DNA of 64,000 nucleotides from Sipunculus nudus. Lineage: Eukaryota; Annelida; Sipuncula; Golfingiida; Sipunculidae. The notes under the pieces are model-generated. The model worked only from the letters and a program-made list of their open reading frames with translations. It ran no database searches and was not told the origin of the DNA. Position numbers and translations under genes: made by a program. The stretch covers positions 1,139,973-1,203,972 of the forward strand of contig JAPPUL010000073.1 in assembly GCA_026874595.1 (NCBI GenBank), in the 5' to 3' direction. This document shows, piece after piece, positions 27,179 through 35,136 of this stretch (positions within the stretch are counted from its first letter, which is position 1; each line of letters opens with the position of its first letter).

Positions 27179-28050
27179 TCTACCACTTCACCTGACACAA
27201 TACTATGTACTCGTCCTCGATCTTCTTTCAACAACAAATAGCCTCTGCTGTCAAGCCCTTGTACCTTCCCGCATATTACAACCCCACTCATTACCACTTT
27301 TACCCGCTTGTTTTGTAAATAAAATTTTAACGCTATGTCTTCTAGGATTACCTTAAATCCTTCTTTCTTCCACCTCTCATAATATTTTTCAAAGTATACC
27401 AGTATTGCCGATAGTATTTTTAATTTGTTCCATCTTATTCCTGTCTCCTCAAATAGAGTTGTCGCCTTGCTTTGTAGCTTCATAGGGAAACTCTTTAGCT
27501 CTTCATTTACATTAAGTCCTACCCCAAGTATTACCATCGGTAGTATGTCTTCCTCAAACCTAAATTCACTAAGCACTCCGCAGACCTTCTTATCTCTTAT
27601 ATATACATCATTAGGCCACTTTAGCATAGTTGATATCATACAAACATCCTCTACCGCATTCGCTATGGCAAGACCCAATACCTGGGTTAACTCCGAAAGC
27701 CTTTCTAATTCCTCTTTCGGTATTAGCAATATCGAAAATAACAAAGACAACCCCCCCTTACTTGCATGCCAGCCTCGTCCCGAAACCCTACCTCGCCCCT
27801 CCGTCTGATATTCTGCACTCACTACCACTCCGTCCTTAAAAGGGCCCTCGTACCTCTTTAAATATTCATTTGTTGAATCAAGTTCTTCAAAATTATAATA
27901 CTTCCTCCCCATGTATCTTGTCTGCAAAGATAGGCTTACTTTATTTTGACTCTTTACTTGATTTTTCATCACCTTATCTAGTGCCTCCTCTTTTTTGTTT
28001 TTAACTCTTGCCTCTTTTGCATTATTGGCTTTATAGTATTCTACTTTCAC
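27169..28050 (-). CDS. birA: Biotin--[acetyl-CoA-carboxylase] ligase
   Basis: BirA attaches biotin to the carboxyl-carrier protein of acetyl-CoA carboxylase, feeding fatty-acid synthesis. The ligase core shows ELDSTNEYLKR, TEGRGRVSGRGWHASKGG (the biotinyl-AMP loop), LKWPNDVYIRDKKVCGVL and a C-terminal SH3-like domain. There is no DNA-binding winged helix, so it is a monofunctional ligase. The ~45-residue N-terminal Lys-rich extension is atypical; a start near MGRKYYNFEELD is possible. The GTG at 28050 overlaps a repeated accctttttt leader. Confidence 0.9.
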   Translation of the reverse strand: MKVEYYKANNAKEARVKNKKEEALDKVMKNQVKSQNKVSLSLQTRYMGRKYYNFEELDSTNEYLKRYEGPFKDGVVVSAEYQTEGRGRVSGRGWHASKGGLSLLFSILLIPKEELERLSELTQVLGLAIANAVEDVCMISTMLKWPNDVYIRDKKVCGVLSEFRFEEDILPMVILGVGLNVNEELKSFPMKLQSKATTLFEETGIRWNKLKILSAILVYFEKYYERWKKEGFKVILEDIALKFYLQNKRVKVVMSGVVICGKVQGLDSRGYLLLKEDRGRVHSIVSGEVVECF

Positions 28051-28199
28051 CCTTTTTTTTACCCTTTTTTATAACTACATCCTTTTTTCATTTCTAACAC
28101 TTTATATCTATTTCATACTTTAATAAAACCACTTCCTTGAAATATATCATGTCATACAAAATACTATGGCATTGCTTGGCTTCTCGTTTTAATTTGAAA

Positions 28200-29480
28200 C
28201 TATATGTGCTTTACTTTACCTTTGTATTCTAGTATATATTCATACACTCCATCCTCGCTTAAACCGCCCTCTTTACATTCAAGCTTTATTAGCTTATAAC
28301 GCTTGCCCTTCTGCACCTTCCCATATCCATCAGCAAGCCTAAGTCCTATCGCTCCGTTTAAAGTCGACATCTTTATTAATTCATGGAACTTTATCTTAGG
28401 ATTTGATGCTCGTACAAAACGTAGTTCCTCAAAGAAATTTAAACTCTCATTACTTAATAATGAATCCGTCCCAAGCGCTATATTAACTCCTTCTTCTAAA
28501 AGCTCTTTTATTTTAAATCTTGGATTTGAAAAATAGGCATGGCTTCGACCGCAATGGGCTATTGTATGTCCTCCCCGTTTTATATATCGTATCTCATCAA
28601 AACTCTTATCCACCCCTCCCTCTCCTCTACTCCCCACTCCAAGCACGTTTGCGTGTATTAATAGTGTTCCGTTTAATAAATAGCCACCCCGCCTTATATA
28701 TTCTATTGGACTTGTTCCATAAGCAACTTGCGTTATAATGCCGCCTGAGAGCCTTTCTATTAACTTATATAAGCTCCCCCTTCCATTTAAGAATAATTCT
28801 CCCTCCAAGCTACTTTCTCCTACATGGATTGCACTCTCATACCCATACGCATTTATATACTTATTTACTGCCTTAAATCCAGCTGCGCATACCGTATAGG
28901 GGGAATGCGGTGATATTCCAACTAAAAGTTTTGCTTCCTTTTCTGCTGCTCCGTTTACTCCTTTTGCTCTATTTAGTGCTCTTTTTAGCTCCGCTAGGTT
29001 TAATGCAACATCTTCTTCTCTTAACGCTAGGTATTCAAAATATACTCTCCCGCCCATTTCACTCCCCTTAAGTACATCGTATGTCCTATAGGGAAAAGAA
29101 CTAATATCCCCTACAAAACATACACCGCTTTCTAGCATCTGCTTTGCCCCGTACATAATCCCTTTCTCAATCTCATCCTCACTAAGGCTTCTTTTAAACG
29201 CAACTACCTCTAAAAGCCATTCGCTAAACGTTTTGGCTTCTATCTTTTTATCCTTAAAGCTAAGATCAAGATGTGTATGTACATTAACAAAGCCTGGCAT
29301 TATTATCCCATCACGATAATCGTGCACTTCATAATCATAACCATGTGAATAACAAAATGTCTTAACCTCATTATAAGTGCCCATCTCAAGTATAATATCA
29401 TCATCCAAAAGCAAAGCTCCATCACGCCTTATAGGGCCAAGCACAGGTATGAGATATTTATATAGCAAAAGTCTTTTCAT
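28200..29480 (-). CDS. Amidohydrolase, probable aminofutalosine deaminase (menaquinone pathway)
   Basis: This 426-residue metal-dependent amidohydrolase has the metal-binding GFVNVHTHLDL near residue 62, an HVGES site, TIAHCGRSHAYF and ALGTDSLLSNESLNFFEELR near residue 345. The pattern resembles the 6-amino-6-deoxyfutalosine deaminases of Campylobacterota, which act in the futalosine route to menaquinone. The related deaminases of 5'-methylthioadenosine and S-adenosylhomocysteine cannot be excluded. A UbiD-family gene 1.6 kb downstream on the other strand supports a quinone role weakly. A 13-bp tandem duplication (29479-29504) covers the start codon. Confidence 0.72.
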   Translation of the reverse strand: MKRLLLYKYLIPVLGPIRRDGALLLDDDIILEMGTYNEVKTFCYSHGYDYEVHDYRDGIIMPGFVNVHTHLDLSFKDKKIEAKTFSEWLLEVVAFKRSLSEDEIEKGIMYGAKQMLESGVCFVGDISSFPYRTYDVLKGSEMGGRVYFEYLALREEDVALNLAELKRALNRAKGVNGAAEKEAKLLVGISPHSPYTVCAAGFKAVNKYINAYGYESAIHVGESSLEGELFLNGRGSLYKLIERLSGGIITQVAYGTSPIEYIRRGGYLLNGTLLIHANVLGVGSRGEGGVDKSFDEIRYIKRGGHTIAHCGRSHAYFSNPRFKIKELLEEGVNIALGTDSLLSNESLNFFEELRFVRASNPKIKFHELIKMSTLNGAIGLRLADGYGKVQKGKRYKLIKLECKEGGLSEDGVYEYILEYKGKVKHI

Positions 29481-29504
29481 AGTAAAATTATATAGTAAAA
29501 TTAT
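29479..29504. repeat. 13-bp duplication over the amidohydrolase start
   Basis: atagtaaaattat occurs twice in direct succession (29479-29491, 29492-29504). The minus-strand start codon (29478-29480) overlaps the edge of the first copy. Confidence 0.75.
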
Positions 29505-29680
29505 ATCTAATTATCCCCCTTACTTTCTACTAGCATAACGATTATTCCTTTTTTCTTAACCAAAAACAACATAAAATACGCTATATTATAAGGTTTAGAG
29601 TTATTTACTTCGATTATATAGTTTTATACTAGTTGTAGAGAAAGAAAGTTTAATTCTTTATTTGCTATCTGTGAGTTACC

Positions 29681-30517
29681 ATGGCTGAAGAGAAAGCTGA
29701 CAACCTGAATCTTTATAAAGCAGAGATTAGTTCCTTACAACAAAAGATTAAAGAGCTAAAGCACCGTATATTTTTGCTTGCAAAAGATAAAGATAAAGCA
29801 AGTCCCGCTATGAAGCCATATTATACAATAATAATTGCCAACGAGTACTTAAACATGTCAGAACTTGCGCATATTATGAATGATACATCACAAAAATATA
29901 GAGGGTCTAAGCGTGATGATTTTCTAAGCGAGGCTAGAAAAGCCTTTTTTAATGGACTTATTGAAGCTGAGAAGATAACAGAAACTTATGTAGATACTCC
30001 TCTTAATGAAAATAAAGACGTTGTAAAATCCATAGAAAAGATTAATCCAAAACAAATACTTAACATATTTAATAAGTTTGAAAGCTGTCTTGCTAATATT
30101 ATTAAAGACTATGGGCCAAATAGTAAATATAAGTGGAGTTTTGTTGATATGGAAGGGCGTTATGTTACAGTAGTAAAACATCTTCTTGATTATAGACGTC
30201 TTTTGCAAAATGATCCTCGAGATCCTTTTTATCCTGAGAATGTTAGATTGCTAATTATGATAAAAGAAAAGCTAAATGGAGCAAGTTCTCTTTTTCGTGA
30301 TAAATATATGCTTGGAACAAAAGAAGTTGCTGATATAAAACAGGCTATAGCATTTCAAAATGCGCTTAGAAAGATTTATATATTACTTGGGGATACAAAC
30401 GATGCTGAGACATCAAAAAAGACGATAGACAACTGGAATCAGCTTCTTGAGGAGGAGGAAAAGCGTAAAGAAGAGCGCCAAAAGCGCGATCAAAGAAAAC
30501 AAAAGGGAAAACAATAA
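29681..30517 (+). CDS. Coiled-coil protein of unknown function
   Basis: This 278-residue soluble protein is probably almost entirely helical. The N-terminus is a coiled coil (LYKAEISSLQQKIKELKHRIF). A middle region follows (YYTIIIANEYLNMSELAHIM; FFNGLIEAEKI), and the C-terminus is a highly charged Glu/Lys/Arg/Gln tail (EEEEKRKEERQKRDQRKQK). No signal peptide, metal site or nucleotide motif is seen. I do not recognise the family. It begins the plus-strand block, 200 bp from the divergent deaminase gene, and the next gene is a ferredoxin 69 bp away. Confidence 0.6.
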   Translation: MAEEKADNLNLYKAEISSLQQKIKELKHRIFLLAKDKDKASPAMKPYYTIIIANEYLNMSELAHIMNDTSQKYRGSKRDDFLSEARKAFFNGLIEAEKITETYVDTPLNENKDVVKSIEKINPKQILNIFNKFESCLANIIKDYGPNSKYKWSFVDMEGRYVTVVKHLLDYRRLLQNDPRDPFYPENVRLLIMIKEKLNGASSLFRDKYMLGTKEVADIKQAIAFQNALRKIYILLGDTNDAETSKKTIDNWNQLLEEEEKRKEERQKRDQRKQKGKQ

Positions 30518-30586
30518 TTAATTATATTAATGATAAGTTAATATCTTTTAAAACTCTAAACAAAAAACATAGGGGCGTTATAGTAG

Positions 30587-30916
30587 ATGCCTAAAATAAA
30601 GATAGTGAATAGGACAGATAGCGAAGAGGTGGAGGTAAGTCCTGTAGTTAGTTTGCTTAACAACTTTTTGATGAAGGGTGTTAAAATACAAACACGCTGT
30701 GGGGGTAAGGGCAATTGTTGTTTATGCGTGGTTAAAGTATTAAGCGGACGTGAGTTTATGAGTCCTGTAAATGAGCGGGAGCTTCAAGTACTTGATAAGA
30801 AGGTGCTTGAGGATGGGGTACGTCTTTCGTGTCAAAGTTATACATTACAAGACCTTGAGCTTTTTATACCAAACGATTTGGATGAAATAAAAGCCCTCGT
30901 TAATATGCTCTTATAA
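30587..30916 (+). CDS. 2Fe-2S ferredoxin
   Basis: This 109-residue plant-type 2Fe-2S ferredoxin has its cluster ligands in TRCGGKGNCCLCVVKV near residue 42 (Cys-x5-Cys-x2-Cys) and a fourth Cys in RLSCQSYTL near residue 83. It is an electron carrier with an unknown partner. The gene sits between the coiled-coil protein and the UbiD-family decarboxylase. AGGGG lies ~13 nt before the ATG. Confidence 0.85.
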   Translation: MPKIKIVNRTDSEEVEVSPVVSLLNNFLMKGVKIQTRCGGKGNCCLCVVKVLSGREFMSPVNERELQVLDKKVLEDGVRLSCQSYTLQDLELFIPNDLDEIKALVNMLL

Positions 30917-31000
30917 AAAAAGCCTAAAAATATTCTTTTAAAAAGTGATGACTTTTAATGCGGCATTTGATATAGTTTTACAATCAAGTTGTTTTAAAAA

Positions 31001-31036
31001 AAGGAATAGAATAAAGGAATAGAATAAAGGAAAGGA
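31001..31036. repeat. 13-bp tandem duplication carrying AAGGA upstream of ubiD-like gene
   Basis: aaggaatagaata is present twice (31001-31013, 31014-31026), followed by a partial unit that leads into the likely Shine-Dalgarno AAGGAAAGGA of the next gene. The duplicated unit therefore contains the ribosome-binding core. Confidence 0.75.
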
Positions 31037-31040
31037 CGAA

Positions 31041-32498
31041 TTGGGAGTAAATAGTTTAAGAGAATATATAGATCTTTTAAAGGATGCAGGTGAGCTTTAT
31101 GAGATAGAAGAGGAGATAGACCCGGTGCTTGAGATAAGCGAGATAACGGATAGGGTATGCAAAGGGCCAAAAGAGAAGAATAAGGCATTATTATTTAAGA
31201 ATCCGGTTGGCAGTGATATTCCGGTATTAATAAATGGGTTTGGCTCGCTTAAGAGATTATGCCTAGCACTTGGGATAGATGATATAAAAGAGTTACAAGA
31301 AGAGATAAAAGATATACTTCAAATAAGCCCACCAAAGAGCTTAATAGAAGGGTTAAAGCTTTTCCCAAAGTATGGAAAGTTATTTACATATCACACAAAA
31401 AGCGTAAACAAAGGAGCCTCTCAAGAGGTTGTGGAGGAGGGTGCTGAAATAGATCTAAGTAAATACCCGATACTAAAGTGCTGGCCGGAGGATGGGGGTA
31501 GATATATAACCTTGCCGATAGTGATAACGAAAGACCCCGAGCTTGAAAGGCTAAATGCAGGTATGTATCGGCTACAAATATTTGACAAAACCCGAACGGG
31601 GATGCATTGGCATAAACATCATGATGGTGCAACAAACTATAGGAAATATAAGAAGTTAAAAAAGCGGATGGAAGTTGCAGTAGTGCTTGGGGGACCTCCG
31701 TCGTTAATATTCTCAGCAACAGCTCCCTTACCACCATTTATAGATGAATTTACATTTGCGTGTTTTCTTATGAAGGATAATATAGAGATGCTTCCTTGTA
31801 AGACAATAGATTTAAAGGTGCCAGCGCAAGCAGAGATAGTTTTGGAAGGTTATATAGACCCAGATGAGGAACTTGCCCTTGAGGGGCCATTTGGCGATCA
31901 TACAGGATATTATTCACTTGCCGACATGTTTCCAACATTTCATGTAAAAGCAATAACAAGACGCAAAAACCCAATATATCCGACAATAATAGTAGGCAAG
32001 CCGCCGATGGAAGATACATATATGGGCAAAGTTACAGAGCGCTTATTCTTACCGATAATACAAATGTTGATACCTGAGATAGTAGATATGAATTTCCCAT
32101 CGTTTGGAGTATTTCATAATTTTGTATTTGTGTCAATTAAGAAAGAATATCCCTACCAAGCTAAAAAGGTAATGAGTGCGTTATGGGGTTTGGGTCAGAT
32201 GATGTTGACAAAATATATAATCGTAGTGGATAAGGAAGTGGATGTACAAAACGATGTAGAAGTTCTTTGGCGATTGTCTAATAATGTTGATCCAAGACGG
32301 GATGTGCTTATAGTGGATGGGCCTTTAGATCAACTTGATCACTCATCACCTTATTCGCTTGGGGGAGCAAAGATGGGGTTTGACGCAACAAGACGTTTTG
32401 CTGAGGAGGGCAAGGTACGTGATTATCCAGATGAGATAGTAATGACGGAGGAGGTTAAGAGTAAAATAGACAATTTATGGGAAGGACTTTTCAAATAG
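31041..32498 (+). CDS. ubiD: UbiD-family prenyl-FMN-dependent decarboxylase
   Basis: This 485-residue UbiD-type (de)carboxylase has the length of the E. coli enzyme. Typical elements are GMYRLQIFDKTRTGMHWHKH near residue 172, the active-site EGPFGDHTGYYS near residue 277, GKPPMEDTYMGK and the C-terminal DGPLDQLDHSSPYS. In menaquinone-forming bacteria a UbiD homologue performs the final decarboxylation (MqnL); the deaminase at 28200-29480 supports that reading. Other aromatic acids are possible substrates. The TTG start has AAAGGA 4 nt upstream. No ubiX (prenyl-FMN synthase) is in the window. Confidence 0.88.
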   Translation: MGVNSLREYIDLLKDAGELYEIEEEIDPVLEISEITDRVCKGPKEKNKALLFKNPVGSDIPVLINGFGSLKRLCLALGIDDIKELQEEIKDILQISPPKSLIEGLKLFPKYGKLFTYHTKSVNKGASQEVVEEGAEIDLSKYPILKCWPEDGGRYITLPIVITKDPELERLNAGMYRLQIFDKTRTGMHWHKHHDGATNYRKYKKLKKRMEVAVVLGGPPSLIFSATAPLPPFIDEFTFACFLMKDNIEMLPCKTIDLKVPAQAEIVLEGYIDPDEELALEGPFGDHTGYYSLADMFPTFHVKAITRRKNPIYPTIIVGKPPMEDTYMGKVTERLFLPIIQMLIPEIVDMNFPSFGVFHNFVFVSIKKEYPYQAKKVMSALWGLGQMMLTKYIIVVDKEVDVQNDVEVLWRLSNNVDPRRDVLIVDGPLDQLDHSSPYSLGGAKMGFDATRRFAEEGKVRDYPDEIVMTEEVKSKIDNLWEGLFK

Positions 32499-32543
32499 TT
32501 TTATAATGGATTATAGGAGTTAGAGCTTGAGGATAGATATCAT

Positions 32544-32828
32544 ATGGAATATTATGTAATAATCGGACGAGATACTGAAGACTCAAAGTCAAAGCGAAAG
32601 AGCTATCGAAAAGAGCATTTAAATAGATTAAAGCAACTTGAGGATGAGGGCAAATTACTTTTAGCGGGACCTTTTAGTGATGGGAGTGGGAGTTTGATAG
32701 TGCTTAAGATGAAGAGTATAGAGGCAGCTAAGGAATTTGTAGAAAGCGATCCATACTATCTAAACGGTGTTTATCGGAATGTGGAAATAAAGCCATTTGA
32801 TGTGGTATTGCTAACTAAAGACAGATAG
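32544..32828 (+). CDS. YciI-like protein
   Basis: This 94-residue protein has the YciI fold pattern: YYVIIGRDTEDSKSKR, EHLNRLKQLEDEGKLLLAGPFSD with the conserved His and Asp, SLIVLKMKSIEAAKEFVESDPY and a C-terminal KPFDVV. YciI proteins are small ferredoxin-like dimers, and some are hydrolases or muconolactone-isomerase-like. The role here is unknown. It lies 45 bp after the UbiD-family gene, so an operon is likely, and a T-run hairpin follows. Confidence 0.82.
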   Translation: MEYYVIIGRDTEDSKSKRKSYRKEHLNRLKQLEDEGKLLLAGPFSDGSGSLIVLKMKSIEAAKEFVESDPYYLNGVYRNVEIKPFDVVLLTKDR

Positions 32829-32873
32829 GTTGTCTTATTTACTGCTATGTAGAGAAAAACAACCTTTTTTTTT
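32827..32873 (+). terminator. Likely rho-independent terminator after YciI-like gene
   Basis: A 7-bp stem (aggttgt at 32827-32833, acaacct at 32859-32865) with a 25-nt loop is followed by eight T residues. It overlaps the stop codon of the YciI-like gene and would isolate the tandem small-protein genes from the ubiD transcript. Confidence 0.55.
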
Positions 32874-32939
32874 GCTTTATCTTTCTTTAAGTTATTCTTA
32901 AAGCTTACTATAATTAAATAATAGCATTAAGGAGGTTTT

Positions 32940-33155
32940 ATGCCTTACTACTGCGTAAACAGGAATGCTCAAAGTGATGGATATCATGAAGTTCATGAAA
33001 CTTATCCTAACAAATGCAGCTATTTACCTGATCCGAAAAATAGAATTGAGCTTGGAAGTCACAAATCCTGTAAAGATGCTTTGCTGGCAGCTAAAACTCA
33101 CTTTCCTAAAGTTGATGGATGTGCTCATTGTTGTCCAGAGTGTAATACTAGATAG
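32940..33155 (+). CDS. Cys-rich small protein, copy 1
   Basis: This 71-residue cytoplasmic protein has conserved YYCVNRNAQSDGYHEVHE at the start, CSYLPDPKNR in the middle and a C-terminal cysteine cluster (DGCAHCCPEC). The six C-terminal and central cysteines, with the histidines, suggest metal binding. I recall similar small proteins in many bacteria but know no assigned function. AAGGAGG lies 5 nt before the ATG. A paralogue sits 377 bp downstream, with the promoter region duplicated as well. Confidence 0.8.
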   Translation: MPYYCVNRNAQSDGYHEVHETYPNKCSYLPDPKNRIELGSHKSCKDALLAAKTHFPKVDGCAHCCPECNTR

Positions 33156-33316
33156 CTTAAGCTGACTAACATACTTTTTTCATATGCCTTTTTTGTATAA
33201 AGGCTAAATAGACTGCTTTATTTACTGTGCTGCACGGCAAAACGTCTTTTTTACTTTATCTTTCTTTATACTATCCTTAAGCTTATATAATTAAATAATA
33301 GCATTAAGGAGGTTTT

Positions 33317-33532
33317 ATGCCTTACTACTGCGTAAACAGGAATGCTCAAAGTGATGGATATCATGAAGTTCATGAAAGTTGTCCTAACGAATGTAGCTAT
33401 TTGCCTAATGAAGAAAATAGAACCTTGTTAGGAAAGCATAACTCATGTAAAGATGCCATGTTGGCAGCTAAAACTCACTTTCCTAAAGTTGATGGATGTT
33501 TTTACTGTTGTAAAGAATCCCATTCTAGATAG
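33317..33532 (+). CDS. Cys-rich small protein, copy 2
   Basis: This is a tandem paralogue of the preceding 71-residue protein. The first 20 residues are the same; the middle (CSYLPNEENRTLLGKHNS) and the cysteine cluster (DGCFYCCKESHSR, one Cys fewer) differ. The 5' leader, including attaaataatagcattaagg and the AAGGAGG, matches copy 1 for about 60 bp. The pattern indicates an old duplication of a complete promoter-plus-gene unit followed by divergence. Confidence 0.8.
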   Translation: MPYYCVNRNAQSDGYHEVHESCPNECSYLPNEENRTLLGKHNSCKDAMLAAKTHFPKVDGCFYCCKESHSR

Positions 33533-33675
33533 CTTACTCCGCTAAAACAATATATTTCATATGTCTTAATATATTTTTCATATGTCTTTATAGGAGAAAT
33601 TTCTTTATCTTAAAAGGATGCATCTTAAAATATAGTTTACTCAAAATGTAACACTAAGTTAAAGGAGCTTTTTTT

Positions 33676-34305
33676 ATGAGCAAGATAAGAAAAAAAGACA
33701 TATTATATTTAAAGAGTTTGTCATCATTTGCCTTCGAGGATGCAAAAGGATTTAAGGAGGATGGTCTTTCAAAAGAGATTCCCATAGTGCAGGACGACGT
33801 AGGAGAGTTTTTGTATCTGCTAATAAAGCTTTATAGGCCTAAGAAGGTACTGGAGATAGGGTTTGGCGGGGGGTATTCGAGTTTATGGATTACTAAAGGG
33901 CTTAGTGCTTATGGCAAGTTAACCTCACTTGATGTAAGTAAAGAACGTGTTATGGCGGGCAGGAGATTATTTAGCAAACACAAAAACGTAAATATAGAGA
34001 ATGTTGATGGTCTTAAGTTTTTGGAGGGGAAGGAGTCGGAATATGATTTTATATTTCTTGATGCGATAAAGAAGGACTATCCAAGTTATCTTAGTTTTAT
34101 AACAAAAGCTCTAAAGTCTGGGGGTGTACTTGTTGCAGATAATATACTATTTCAGGCTCAGGTTGTTAGTGAGCGTCCTTTAAAAAGGTATAAGGAAGGG
34201 GCTTTAGGGATGCGGCAGTTTAATAATATGCTAAAAGAAAGTGCTTCATTTGAGAGTATATTTCTTGCGATAGGAGACGGGTTAAGCCTTTCCATAAAGA
34301 AATGA
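33676..34305 (+). CDS. O-methyltransferase, TrmR-like
   Basis: This 209-residue class I methyltransferase has SAM motif KKVLEIGFGGGYSSLWI near residue 56, the acidic KLTSLDVSKERV, the metal-site region YDFIFLDAIKKDYPSY and GGVLVADNILFQAQVV. The combination fits the TrmR (YrrM) group that methylates 5-hydroxyuridine in tRNA. The wider catechol-O-methyltransferase family remains possible. AAAGGAG lies 8 nt before the ATG. A ~20-bp duplication (aatatatttcatatgtctt, 33549-33588) lies in its leader. Confidence 0.82.
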   Translation: MSKIRKKDILYLKSLSSFAFEDAKGFKEDGLSKEIPIVQDDVGEFLYLLIKLYRPKKVLEIGFGGGYSSLWITKGLSAYGKLTSLDVSKERVMAGRRLFSKHKNVNIENVDGLKFLEGKESEYDFIFLDAIKKDYPSYLSFITKALKSGGVLVADNILFQAQVVSERPLKRYKEGALGMRQFNNMLKESASFESIFLAIGDGLSLSIKK

Positions 34306-34328
34306 AGAGAGAAATGGAGTTTTAAATT

Positions 34329-34829
34329 CTAATAGTCTTTATTATTTGTCAAAGAATCAAACTGATAAAAAACCATGCCAGACTCAGACACTTCAAGTCT
34401 TGCATGCCCTCTGTCAATCATGGAGTTAAGAATCTTCTGAGCCTCTTCGATAGATAAACTACTGTCCATAGCAACTTCTGTTGGAGTAACTTTGCCTTTA
34501 TGTTTTCTTGCAATCAATAAAATATCCTTTTCTTTTTGTTTTATAGTGTATTTGCCTTTCTGGACATTGCTTGTTGATGGGTATTGGAAAGTGCCTTGAT
34601 TTTGGACTACTTGATTTATAAAAGCGAAGTTAGCTTTGTCAACCTGGCTTCTCATAGTAAACAGGTCAAAAAACCATCCGATAAAAAAGCCGCCACAAGT
34701 AAACATATAAAATATTCCCATAGCAATTCTGTTAAGATAGAATTTATGTATACCAAAAAAGCCAAATAAAAACCAAAGTAAATAAGCTATAGTTAAATCT
34801 TTAATAGGCGGCAGTGTACTTTGCGTCAT
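34329..34829 (-). CDS. TM2-domain protein with C-terminal helical domain
   Basis: This 166-residue protein has a TM2 domain with two membrane segments near residues 10-60 (IAYLLWFLFGFFGIHKFYLNR; MGIFYMFTCGGFFIGWFFDL). The C-terminal ~65 residues (ILLIARKHKGKVTPTEVAMDSSLSIEEAQKILNSM) look like a winged-helix domain, an arrangement seen in other TM2 proteins. The function is unknown. It lies opposite to the neighbouring plus-strand genes. Confidence 0.8.
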   Translation of the reverse strand: MTQSTLPPIKDLTIAYLLWFLFGFFGIHKFYLNRIAMGIFYMFTCGGFFIGWFFDLFTMRSQVDKANFAFINQVVQNQGTFQYPSTSNVQKGKYTIKQKEKDILLIARKHKGKVTPTEVAMDSSLSIEEAQKILNSMIDRGHARLEVSESGMVFYQFDSLTNNKDY

Positions 34830-35136
34830 AGAATTATCTCCTAATAGTTTACTATATTCAATATTTAAACATTTTGTCTATACAATTAAACATTTTGAAA
34901 CTAAATAAAAGGTAATTTATTTAAAAGTATCTCTTTGCAAAGAATTAATAATTTATTACTGTTAAACCTTTAAAAAAAGTGATCGCAAAAAATAATCATA
35001 AAGTGCAAGAAATATTATAACTTGGCATTTGGCTAAAATCCTCTTTATCGAATCAAAAATAAAAATAAAGCCTAATAACGCTATAGGCTAAATAAATATA
35101 TAAAGACAAAGTATTAATTCTTAGGAGGACTATTGT
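34830..35136. other. AT-rich intergenic region upstream of aclBA
   Basis: About 307 bp between the divergent TM2 gene and aclB. It is strongly AT-rich and presumably contains promoters for both. AGGAGG at 35122-35127 is the aclB ribosome-binding site. I see no small ORF, tRNA or clear hairpin. Confidence 0.5.

Noticed and set aside
32965-33165. 66-codon frame overlapping Cys-rich copy 1
   Set aside because: Out of frame with the duplicated and conserved 71-residue protein, no ribosome-binding site, and not preserved in copy 2.
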